DNA of 64,000 nucleotides, from assembly GCA_020746875.1 (NCBI GenBank), contig JAGTJL010000009.1, positions 1,612,001 through 1,676,000 on the forward strand, in the 5' to 3' direction. The first letter of the stretch is position 1. Every line of letters starts with the position of its first letter. The notes under the pieces are model-generated. The model did no database searches, was not told the DNA's origin, and saw only the letters and a program-made list of their open reading frames with translations. The stretch is from Rhexocercosporidium sp. MPI-PUGE-AT-0058. Its lineage: Eukaryota > Ascomycota > Leotiomycetes > Helotiales. A program made the translations under genes and the position numbers. Below are positions 33,988 to 45,352 of this stretch, piece by piece.

Positions 33988-34771
33988 ATAGGCGCTTAGA
34001 AATAACGACAGGCGGATGAGACGATAGATACCACAGAAGGACTATGATGCATGATTTGGCGTTTGGAGAATGGAAATCAATGAGAGTTGCTCTTTGTTTC
34101 TGTAGCAAGCATGAGATACCCTGAAATAAAATGGAGTTTCGATTCAAGCGAGCTTGACCAAACAAACCGTAAAACATCGTCATCCAGAACAGAGGTATCT
34201 AACTTTGGGCTTTCGTTCTGCGATTCAGAGGTAGGTCATTGGCTCTTAAATATGCTGGGGCTATGACTTACTGCTTGAAGAGGACTTGTCGGTACAGAGC
34301 AGCTAGAAGAAGACCGTCAACACAATGAATCAACATGCGATGCAAGGCCACTTGCTTTCATTATGTCATAACGCCACCAGGCTCCGGTAACTTCGATTTC
34401 GCAGTATCCCCTCAACTAATAAGTGATTCGTAAGATGCGCGCTTTAAGCGCCCAAAAGGTGGTTCATGTCAAGGAACAACAATGGTAGTCATTGCAGGAT
34501 ATCGTGAGACTTCGAGATCGCTAGTCAAACTTTTCATCAGTTTCGACAGACAATTTAATTGCTAGTAGTAGCTCGCTGCAAACATTAATGTCATATTACC
34601 TGCCTGCACTCCCACCATCGCAGGAAGAAAACTGCAAATTGTTTGCTCGCTCCCTTGACGGACTCCTTGCGTATTTCCATTTCCTGAAGTAGCCCAATCC
34701 CCCCCCCCCCCCCAAGCACAACAACCAACTCCCGCGGAAAACCAAGACAAGCTAGTACACATCAACCCTGC
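33988..34771. other. 784-bp convergent 3' intergenic region
   Basis: It lies between two stop codons and includes an uninterrupted C15 run at 34699-34713. No supported ORF. Confidence 0.5.
34699..34713. repeat. C15 homopolymer
   Basis: Fifteen consecutive C on the plus strand. Length is prone to sequencing error and to polymorphism. Confidence 0.85.
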
Positions 34772-36699
34772 TTATATCTTCGCAGGCTTCTGCTCAAGAA
34801 CAGTTACACTCCTCTTCAACAATCTAATTTCCGTCTTCCCCAATCCATCCTCCGGCAAATCTCCCAACCCATCAATACCCTTCCAGTAAACACCCGCCGC
34901 CGGACCGGAAGCATCTTTAGAACTCTTAACAGCAGGTGGCTCCACAAGTGTGAAGTTACTCAACGCAGGGCTCTTATAGAACTTGCCCTCCTCCGTATTA
35001 TCCGGATGGAACCCAGCAGCTTTCTTCACGAGCGTCAATGCCTTCTCCAAGACCGTGTCATCGACGTTCTCTTCTGGCCCTTTGCCGCCGCCGTCGATAC
35101 GCACGCGCACGCAGCGGTGGATGCACTCGCCTGTTCCTTTCAGGGGGACGTTGGTCTGCTTTCCGTTCTCGGTGCTGATACGGTGGTATCTACCTGGGGT
35201 CCTGGTGATGGGTTTCAAAGCCTGCGCGAAGGTGATGGGGTCTGTAATCATGGATGAGTCGTAGAGCTTGCCAAAGCCCCATGGCCGGATGGGCTCTTTC
35301 TCCGTCGTGGTGTAGAATTTGTTGTTCAAGTCTTGTAGGTAGTCGAGGTAGTCTGGATTGAAGGAGAGGATACCGCCGTCGTGCTCTTCGAGTTGCGAGA
35401 TCATCCATGCAAGCGTAATATTGGAGATTCCGGCGTCTGGGTAGGATCCCCCGATGTTCGAGTGAGGACCGGGGAACCAGCATTGCTTTAGCTTTTGCAG
35501 GTTGACTTTCTGGTCCGAGCCTTCGTTTGGCAGTTCCCATAGGGTTGGAGTGAAGAGATTGCGGTGTTCGTCAATGGCTAGAGCGTGGAATGCGTGCTGG
35601 ACGGCCCTGGCGACCTTGGTGTTGACAAATGAGAATGGTTTGACGTTCTTGCTGTTCCATGGCAGTGGAATACCGAGTGCCCCTGTTTGACTATGATCAG
35701 CAAAAGACATCCCTTCAGTCAGATTTCGATAGACTTACCAACAGTATCCCATACGCCAACTGCTCGGACTGGCATTCCCCATCTGGTCAGCCCATTCTGC
35801 TCCAGTCAGTACGACACAGTATTTAGGAAACAACGACAAAACTCACACTGATCAAAGTATCCCGATACTCCTTATCAGTGAACGATATTTTTCTCCCATT
35901 AGCATCCTGGAACTTCTTGGCCTCATCCTTATACGTCGCTAAGAACCACTTGCTCTGCTCGCCCTCCACATCCTGCTTCATCCAATCCCCAAAAATGGCC
36001 CAGAAGTTCTCCATCCCCATCTTCGTCAATAGACCCACATCACTAATCAACGATGCAATTGCTCGTGCCGTGTACGCTCCACGCGAGAACCCCAAGACGA
36101 CAATCTCGTCCCATGGTTTAGTCTCATCGTCTAAATCTTTCTGAGTCTCAGGATTGAAGTTATTGGCGACGAATGCGTAAGCTTCTCGAATGTGCTCGCC
36201 AATATCGTTCCCTGTAAGGCCACCCACGAGTTTGTCCTCGAGGTTGTCGGTGCCGACTCCGCGTTGATAAAAAGCAATTTGATCGATCCCTCTCTCATCC
36301 TGATGGTTGAGGGCTCGAACGATGCGGGTTACATTTGAGGGGACCTGGGTCTTGGGTGGTGAAAATATGGAAGTGTCGACTCCCATGTCACTGTTCTGTT
36401 GATCTATTAGGTCATGCTCAAGCTATGTCTCTTTTACGTCTGAGTTGCATACCTGCCATGTTCCTGGGTGATATTAGTCACAATATCCTCGTAAGATGAC
36501 ATGACATGATAGGATACTCACCATCGCAAGCAACCACAAATTTTCTACCTACGGGTCGATTCGACAACTTAGTGGAACTCATGCTGAAGAATCGATGTAT
36601 CACTGGACGGAAGCCTTGCTTGATGGCGGAAATTCGATATTCGGAAATGTAGTTGGGGCGAATGAATCGTAGGCTGAAGGAAGAAACTCGGGTGAGCAT
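34772..36699 (-). CDS. DUF2235 (Tle1-like) alpha/beta hydrolase
   Basis: Exons complement(36522..36699, 36453..36463, 35847..36395, 35739..35796, 34772..35682), 568 aa; starting at the ATG 36582 instead gives 529 aa. DUF2235 proteins share the alpha/beta-hydrolase fold of Tle1 phospholipases. Visible marks: FVVACDGTWQNSD at the N-terminus, the nucleophile elbow GFSRGAYTAR (Ser167 in the long form), RAVGVWDTVGALG, AFHALAIDEHR with the His of the triad region, and CWFPGPHSNIGGSYP. The exon encoding TWQ is only 11 nt long but is required for the CDGTW motif. The first 39 residues of the long form are Arg-rich with almost no acids and resemble a mitochondrial presequence. Substrate unknown; lipase or esterase activity is the family-based guess. 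Confidence 0.87.
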
Positions 36700-39451
36700 T
36701 TGAAGCAACCGTGGAGATGAGGAGGTATGTAGGTCGGTACGAAGAGAATAAATAGACTATGTTTTGTAGGTATGACTGAAGTGAAGTAAACTGCTGACCC
36801 TTTTTGTCTCAAATTTATCGACCGCTCTCGGCTCCTGATCAAATCAAATCAAGCAGGTCGGAAGGTATAAGCGAAGTAGGTGGTGAGGCTGTCGTCGCTA
36901 CACTTTCGGAAGGTACTTCTCGGCTGTCTGGTGACTTGTTGTCTTTCTTTATTTTCTTTGTTCGTGGCAGGGTTGGACTTCGTCTCGAATCTGTCTCGGT
37001 CAACCTTTCTCGGACAGCTAAGCAAAAGAAAGAGAAGATTTACCTTCGATCATCCACGGGAAACACACCCTCTTTATATATATCTCACCCACCTATTCGC
37101 TAAGAAACACGAACGAACGCCAAATCCAGTGAAACAAGCCTTCTCACGGAGTGCCGTCTCACCTCACTCATCACACCAACTCGTCTTCAGCTCAGCTTAC
37201 GCCGAGCCAAAATACGGTACGCACCAGCCAGTGCTTAGGGACGCCATATCCATACTGTAGCAGTAACACAACATTCGCCAAAGCCGACACCTCACACAAG
37301 CCATGCGCATTCGTCCCTCTCACACTTTACCCCCCCCTCCTTCCCAAACATCAAGCTCAAGCTCCAAAGCTACCTGCGAACGAAACAATCGTAAAAACAA
37401 GCCTTCGAAAGCCCAGCCCTACAATAAGGCACGATCGAACACAACTGGTTAGCGAAGCAAGCCTCCGTGTAGCTGTGAACAAATGAGATCATGCTTACGC
37501 AACATTAAATCGCCAATGAATCAAACAGGAAGAGAAAAAGCAAAGAAAAATCGAAGGAAAGTGACCCTTCACCCCGCCAGTCAGCCACCCAGCCAGCCAC
37601 AAAAGGGAAGTGCCCGCTCAGCCTTTTTTTACACAAGTACCCCACAATGACACGACAACTACAGTTACAATCCCGCTCATTCAGCACGCCTCTGAGATTC
37701 TAATACGTAGAAAGCTCGCCCCCTCTCGTTCCTTAGATCCATTAAAAGAAGAGACTTTGATCTACAGCAAACTCAGTACTCGTACAATACAGTCTGTGCA
37801 CGTAAGGCTGACCAGAAAGAAGTGAACCTATCAGCAAGGAGTGAACAAACGGTGTAGTCCTCCAACACCGTCCTTGAAACCATCAGCTGAAAGCCGAAAG
37901 GCAGCCCCAAATCCCAGGCTCAAGCCTTCTCCATGCACCTTCCTGCAAGCTTCCTGCCGACCAGTCAAGTTCATGCATGCATGTAGGTATGTATGCATGC
38001 AGCGCGACCCTTTCAGAACAACTAGCTACCTAGGTGCCGAATTGCTGTAGAGTATAGACTGCAGCCCAACCTGGGAATTCGGAACTTCCCATATACTTAC
38101 ACACAGCATGCGGTCGATTGATGAAGTACGGTACGCTCGGTCTGGAAATGCAAGATGGCGGCACAGCTATTCCGACGCACCGAAAGGTGTGTGATGTGGT
38201 TCAGGGTATCCTGCAGGTAGAAGCATCGTCCATCGACCTTGCAAGGTAAGCCTGAAGCCACAGAGTAGCATCGCTCGCTGGCTTCATTAATAGGAAAAGA
38301 GACAGCTCGCATGGAAGAATACGATGGGACGGGATGTGATTGATGGATGTTTAAACGTCCATGTACTTTTTTACACGGATTCACTTCGCACGGTAATATT
38401 GTTCGATTAATGCAAAAAAAGAAGAAAATAGACCCGAGTGAGATCTGATCAGATGATGGTGGGATGGCCATTCGTGTGGGCTGTCTTTTCATTCATTTAC
38501 TGTACTGCTTGTGCAATCCAAGTAGGTAAAATGAGTCAAGTCACTGTAGTGCGTGTTTGATAAAGCCCAGCCATATATACCACATGCCACGAAGGCCATT
38601 CATCCCGTTTCCATCCATCCAGCCAGCCAGACATGCAGGTGTTGAAGTCCTTGCGCCTTCCGCACGCCACTGGCTTGCTCGCCTTTCATTTCCTCCCATG
38701 CAATCCCTTCCCTTCCCTCTCCCACCCCTCGTTTTTTTGTTTCCACGGATTAAAGACGCTCAGCCCACCTCCCCTTTTCCGCCAAACCCCATCTTGTTTC
38801 GTCGTCATCATCAAAGTAGGTAAGGCCAAAGCATCAATCAACCCCTACACGCCGTGTCGTGTCATAAAATCCACCCACCCGCCCAGAAAGCAGTAACATC
38901 AAGGCAAGCAGAACCAATTCAATCCCTTGCAAAATGGCATAGCTCCAGCAAGCAAAAGCACCGCGAAAATCCAGTACGAAGAAGGCAATGTCCCTAGACC
39001 AACGAGCGATTTTTGTCGTTGAGAAGGGAACGTGGTTTTTGAGATCAAACGATCGTATGTATGAGATGGTATATTTTATGAAGGTTGCCAGTGGCCATCG
39101 AATAAAAAAGCGTATGAATGCTATTATCGTGAAATTTATGCGTGCGTCTGATCGTGAAAAGAGGAAGAACCAGTGGCGCCGTCTCGAGGGGGTTCGTGAA
39201 TGTGTCATGATAGAATCGTTAAACCGTGTAAACCTCGAAGTAGGGCACCAGTCACTACAAAGAACTATGCTGGTCCGAAGAACAGCTTTCCGCCCTTATG
39301 TACTCTGAGAATAAATGTGGTTGGAGGCTTGTATGCCCCCACAATCCGAATGTCGTACTTTTTACAGAAAGATACTTTTGGTGTATGCTTTTCGAGTCCC
39401 GTCTTCGCTTTTGTTGTCCCGTTGCTCAACGAGAGACAGAGGCGAAATGCC
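36700..39451. other. 2.75-kb gene-free stretch
   Basis: It lies upstream of the DUF2235 gene and downstream of the C2H2 factor (both minus), so it must hold the DUF2235 promoter and the factor's 3' UTR. Features: TATATATAT at about 37076-37084, CATGCATGCATG/TATGCATGCAG palindromes at about 37974-38001. The longest open frame (about 130 codons) lacks family similarity. No gene supported. Confidence 0.5.
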
Positions 39452-42400
39452 CTACTCACGTTGAGACACCGACTCTTCTGCTCGCACTCTCATATGATTG
39501 GCCTGGGTCTCCAGACTACGTGCCATGAGATGCGTAACTAGGTCTCAGTCAGCAGATATCCAGTCTACAAATTGCTATAACTTACCAGGCCAGATGGCGG
39601 CCCTATCTAGCATATAGGCCGTCACCTTCAGGATCTTGCCTCCGTAGCCGCAGTTATCAGCTCCGGGAAGTCTCTGTGGGATTGCTCCAACACTTGCAAG
39701 CTCATAATTCATCTTGATCTCCGCGCTGTTCAGAACTTCTTGAACCTTAGTGAGCAATTTGCAATCCTCTTCCTCCAGCAACATGATACCAGGTACTTGG
39801 CCAAAGTCGATATCGTCCTTTCCTAGAATACCTAAATAGCGCCCAACTCGCTCCTGAACCGTCGCTACCCACTCTGCGAGAACCTGAGCACAATCGAAAG
39901 CGCACATGGCTGATTGCAATGGAAGTTCCCTAGATGTGAAGTCGGCAAAAGTCACACCAAGCTTGTCTGACATCGAAAGCGAATCGGCGGCGTAAAAGGC
40001 AGCCTTTCGCAGGTGGCGTTCTCGTTTGGATGATGACACTGGTTGTGAGTTTCCATAATTGCCGTTGACAGGCAGTCCGCTAGCTTTGAATTCAGGCGAG
40101 GAAGTCGAGGTAGGTGGAGAGTCGACGAAAACAGAACTGGCGGCAGAGTTGTCAGAAAGATCTGTTGACTCCGAGTTGGAACCGGGAGAGTGCTGTGCAT
40201 GCTGGATAATTTCACTCCCACGTGAAAGCTCCTCCGCCATACCGTCCCAGTCACGCTGCCAGAACTTCTCCTTCGACCTAGAGAGGTTCACGAAAAGTCG
40301 GACGTAAGCAAGATCCAGGAGGGGGATACTGTCAGCAGACAAAGGCCCAAACCCGTAAGGGTTAGGCCGCTCTAGACTGTGGTGGGGGTTGCTAGCCCAA
40401 GCAGCTTGCCACGCCTTGAGCGCTGGTTCAATGTGCCGATGCATCTTCTCAGTCTCCTCGTTTGTCCAAACCTTGTTGTGGTGTCTTTGGCGAGTTTCCC
40501 AGATGTAGTTGTGAAGGGCATTGATAAGCACTAGACAACCGAAAGTACTTGGACGAAGGTCACTGGTAACCTCCACGTATCCTTGTCCGTTTGCCATTTG
40601 CTGTTGCTGCTTTTCGCTGGAGCGTAGAAGTTCACCCAGAGCTTCATGGAATCTGACCTGGTTGTGATCGGCCATCCGAGCGCCGCCCTTGGCATAGAAG
40701 CTTTGGGCAGTCTCCGCAGTCCAGAACTCCTCGTCACAAGGAAGATCCAACATGATCTCTGAGTTCGTCAAGGCTGGCGTATGGTTATAAGCGGATACCA
40801 AGAGGCTTGAGAGGATGAAGACCGCATAGAGGGTTCTCTTCCGTTCTTCCATGTTCTTCCAGTTGTACCAATCTTGTTGCTCGTCTGGCATTTCGCTCTT
40901 GATACCGGCATTGTTCCACTCTTCTGACATTCCCTCATCGCTCATGTGGACGTCTTGTTGATGTTGAGCTTGTGCAGAATGCGGCTTCAGTAATTCAGCT
41001 GCTCGAGCAAGGCTGACTAAAGCGGCACAATGAGTACTTGCAATATCGCCAGCTGTCTTGTCTCCACAGTTGTGACCATAAACAACATTCAGGAGCATGG
41101 CTTGAACAAGCCAGACTGGGGTATGGACCGAATTTTCTGGGAGTCTTGGTCCGTGATCGATACCGGCTTTCCTGTGATCTGCCTTCCTCACGTCGGCCTT
41201 TCGCCTTTCCTCGAGGTACAACTGAATCATCTTCTTCGCAGAGTCAAAGAGATCCTTCGACTGAACCTGCTCCATCTCGTAAAGGGCGCCGATTGCAGCC
41301 ATTGACAAGATGAGACAGCCACGTCCTCCCACCAAACCAGGGTTTCCTCGACCGTCGTTCGAATAGGCTGGGACATCGAATGAGAGAGTAGGAATATGTA
41401 GGAATGGTAGGTGAGGATGGAAATAGCGAATGTACGATCCAACGTAGCGTTGAAGGTCGTGAGTGCCTTGTGGAGGATCAATAAGCGCTGAAGGGATGAG
41501 AGCGGTAGAAATCAAAGAGATTGGGAAGATTTTCACATTTTCCGGAGTACAAGTGATATAAAAAAAAAGGAACTTACTTGGGAGATTTCGACTTGTGTCA
41601 CTGACACTATTTGCTCGGCCAGGGAAATGAGGAGACAATGGCGAACTGGTAGTTGCTGAAAAGGAGTACTTTCTGCCTCCAAAAGGCGTACACTGAGCCA
41701 ACGCAGCTAAGAGAGCCTGACGAGTGGCATCCGTAATCGAGGCCAAAGGTAGTATCGAGTGCATGCTACCACTCATGGACATTGGTGTCTCTGGTCCGAG
41801 GTTCATTGGTGGATGAAAGCCCTGAGTTGTGATACCTGGCATAACAGAAGGACTAAGTGAGCTCATCGATGGTGGTGGAGTCGAGAAATATGCATCACTC
41901 GGCTTCTGGGAGAGGTTATGGGGCGACATGGGACCGCCATTCATCAAGTCATGGAAGCCTTGGTTCCCAAGATCCATGGCAAATGGATTGGGGGTCATCA
42001 AAGGAGGTGCCATCATGGACTGTTGCCACATCGATGCTGAAGATGTTGCCGGATTGTTAGATCCGTCCAGCATGACTTCGCTGATACCGCTCTGGCTAGC
42101 GGTGCTAATAGCAGACGGGGATGATCCGTCAATTGCATTCTCGTTGCCCTCGTGAAACGACATCTGATGTTGGAAGCCATTCATCCAGTCGAAGTTCTCC
42201 TCCAAAGTCTGACTTGCGGACATGTCTGGAAAGGCTTGGTGGTATGGAGAAGCACCATCAATCGCCATAGACTGTGGGGAATCACTATAATGGAGAGCAT
42301 TTGGATTGACAGTCGAGCCTGGCCCGAAGAGAAGTCCTTCAAAATCAAAGTCGGGATTAAATCCACCAACAGCTGGGGCGGTTCTCAGTCCACCTCCAAA

Positions 42401-43198
42401 GTCAATATTATTGAAGCTGTGGGTTTCCAGTTTTGGCAGTCCATGGTTAATGCCTCGCTGGCCGAGGGCCGCAGACATCCCACCAAAATGATAGTCATTC
42501 TGCATGGGAAGACCGACAAGACTTGGATGGCGGCTGTGCGAGGGTGCAATACCAGCCCTGGCGACATTGACGTTCGCAGCGGCCATTAATTGCATATGAG
42601 CTCCGTCAACATGACTGATGGTATTCGCCCTTGGTCTCATCGTCGCTGATCCATGCCCATTGACAACCGAGCCCTTTCGTACTCTCCCAGGCCCAGCAGT
42701 ACTGCTTGCAGCACTTTCTCTTCGGTTCCTCGGCCTTGATGAGGGGGTTGTTGTCATGTGTAGTTTCTGCTGGTGTCGCAGTAACAGATCTCGACGGGCA
42801 AAGCATCTCGCACATTCGGGGCATTCGAACGGCTTCTCCTTCGTGTGGGAACGCTCATGGCGTTTGAGATGTTCTAATCGAGCAAAGGATCGTTGGCAGG
42901 TACCACATACGTGAGGTCTGGGTTTATCGGTCTTTGGTGGGGGGAAGTTGTTGGCAGTTTTGGAATTCGCGTTGCTACCTGTGACCATAATTTAGTCTTT
43001 ACTCTGCGTGTGTAGGACAAACAAAAGTAATGTCATGGTCTGGACTTCGTATATTTGACTACCAGAACGGAATGTGCGCCTCGATCACATACCATTTTCT
43101 CCATTGTTCAGCCCACTATTGGCTCCAGCACCAGCGGATGACGTTGCGGCAGGCATGACAAGCGGTTGTTGCTCATGAATTGTTGCTTCATTCACCAT
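39452..43198 (-). CDS. C2H2 zinc finger / fungal-specific transcription factor (ADR1/Klf1-like)
   Basis: Exons complement(43093..43198, 41578..42978, 39586..41487, 39452..39537), 1164 aa. Two tandem C2H2 fingers are at 60-80 (C60, C63, H76, H80) and 88-109 (C88, C91, H104, H109) with the linker TKEKPFE, the arrangement of yeast Adr1 and of fission-yeast Klf1. A Ser/Pro/Met-rich activation-like region follows (about 110-490), then a fungal_trans domain (LIDPPQGTHDLQRYVGSYIRYFHPHLPFLHIP onward is cited here only by its limits, about 503-535, and continues to about 900). The 90-nt intron at 41488-41577 keeps the frame open, so an unspliced protein of 30 extra residues is possible. The last intron (48 nt, CTGAC branch) adds a short conserved-looking exon; without it the protein would end WPGKL. 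Likely a developmental or metabolic regulator. Confidence 0.88.
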
Positions 43199-43859
43199 CG
43201 TCGAGAGAGGAGGTCGCAGAGGAGAGAGGGAGATGTGCCAGCGAGGTCCAGACTTTGCGAGTTGGCATACTATGTGAACGTCTCTCAACACTTCTTCTGG
43301 TTGTTCCTGGCGTGGAAGGAGAGCGATCGTGGCAATGGAAGGGTGAGAATGTTCGCTTCACACTTACGGCTTTGCAATGGCCAACGACAGATGGATCCGT
43401 TACTGGGGACTTGCAGGCAGGCCTGCTGGGCTTGCAGCGACGAGGTGCAGGAGGAATCCACAAGAACTGCTTTCTCTTCCACTTGTCGCGTCGCTGATGC
43501 AACCACACAGTCAGTTAGCCGAACCAACTCCGATGCTGAGCTCTACAGCAGAAAAGGTGGGAATGCCGCTGCGATCGAATGAGGCCGGCCGGCTAAGGGT
43601 TGATTTGCTGCGAGTGTGGTAGTCTGGTTCGGGTTGCCACGACCTGGTGCGAGCCGTCAACAAGGCTTGAATGGATGGAGACTTGTCAGATCTGGCACGT
43701 TGTTGTTGATGTTGACCTTTGTCCAGGACAACGAGAGGTTGCACAAAGGAGAGACACAGGCACGGGGAGAGAGAGGGAAAGAGAGCGCAGAGGGACCGAT
43801 CACAACCGACCAGACGAACAGAGATGTGGCTGTGAAGTCAGGTCAAGTCCATGGAAGAG

Positions 43860-43904
43860 TTTGGTTTGGTTTGGTCTGGTTTGGTCTGGTCTGGTCCGGT
43901 TTTT
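43860..43904. repeat. (GGTTT/GGTCT)n simple repeat
   Basis: About nine pentamer units GGTTT or GGTCT in tandem. Confidence 0.8.
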
Positions 43905-44358
43905 GGCTCTGGCAGTAAACGCCGTCCGTAAGGTAGTGGCAGCTAGCAATGACCGAAACTGGAGTGAGGGACAGGAAGAGGGAGGAGGAGGAGCATGGAT
44001 GGCGGAGAGAAACGACCAGTCGTCGCACTGGCGAAGGCGGGTGAGTGGTGGAGTCAAGTTCAAGTGGAGTGAAGTAACCTACCCTACCTAGTCTATACAG
44101 GGAAGAATTAAGAGGCATATTTTAGCGAGATGCGACAGATTGAAAGTAGTCCGGTACATTTTTCAACACTCTACAAATACTTTTTGACAGAAAAATGTTC
44201 CAAGTTTAGCTCTCAACTATTCATCATGAAGCCACAAGAAACAAAGATGCATCTAATCTGCCGTGAGTCGCGAGAATAGTAGTTTCGAGGAGTGATTTTG
44301 GTGTTCCGCGCGTGCCAGAATCCGAATCAGCCACTCGATTCTTCCCCCGTACGTACAG

Positions 44359-44385
44359 CTAGTCTAGTCTAGTCTAGTCTAGTCC
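44359..44385. repeat. (CTAGT)n pentanucleotide repeat
   Basis: Five tandem copies of CTAGT followed by CC. Confidence 0.85.
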
Positions 44386-45311
44386 TACTACCTGGGAAGG
44401 ACCCTCGACAGTAGCTGTCTAGGGGCGTCGACTTTTATGGGGAAGCATGCAGGAGCAGGCCAACCATGCCAGGACAAGAAACGCGCGAAGCCCTTCAGGT
44501 TCTGGCTGACCAAGATCCAGACGGCAGGTATGCACATCCCACCGCCCGGCCTTCGTTGATTGGAGCTGCTCGAACTCTCACTCCCTCCTGAGACGCTTGC
44601 AAGTAGGGGTTTGCGCAGCACACCTTGTCTGATGCGGAAAAGCGACGACAGCTGTGGACCGATCGCGCGTCGGCGGATGAGATTGGGAATAGAGGCTGGC
44701 TATTGTACGGCTCCTGCTTGGTGACTAGGTACTTTGTAAATGGATCTGCTTTGAACACCTAGCGCTGGTGGGTAGGCAGTTCGTAGTGCTCAGTATTCAG
44801 CTAAACAGACTGGATTCGAGGATCCACCAAACGGCTGCTCTTTGCTTCTTGCAGTCAAGACACATCCACAAAGCTAGACGGTAGGCTCTAGCTCTGACAG
44901 CTAGGCCGCCTTCTGGAAGCGAGAACAGCTACAGCCGGCCTATCCTGAAATTTACCAGACGCATCAGCTGCAGCACAACGCAACCTCAACTCAAATACTC
45001 AAATCGAAGAGGTTGGCTATTGACAATGGCACAGTGTAGCACGGCGAGACTCGTCATTACTGACCAGGGCAAGCAGGCAAGAGGGTCAAACGTAAACCAA
45101 AACCAATTCAAACCCAGCCCAGCCCAGCCAAACCTTCCCAGATGAGACGACATCCCGAACAAAGAGGCATTTCAGGGAAGCTTCGCGTATGGTGGGCACT
45201 CTATTTTTGAGTCCAGGAGAGACTGCCGCTGCTAAATCGAGCCCCCGTTCGGTCGTTTATTAATACAGAATGTACCGTACGCGTCCGGCTTGTCCCACCC
45301 ACTATCCGGAA

Positions 45312-45352
45312 CATTGTACAGTCTGTAAGTACTGTACGGAGAATGTACAATG
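45312..45352. repeat. Compound inverted repeat
   Basis: CATTGTACAGT at 45312 can pair with GTACAATG at 45345-45352 (outer) and its GTACAGT with ACTGTAC at 45331-45337 (inner), giving two alternative hairpins. Confidence 0.65.

Noticed and set aside
36844..39208. Several 90-130-codon frames between the DUF2235 and C2H2 genes
   Set aside because: Most start at non-ATG codons, overlap on both strands and lack families; the region is better read as UTR and promoter.
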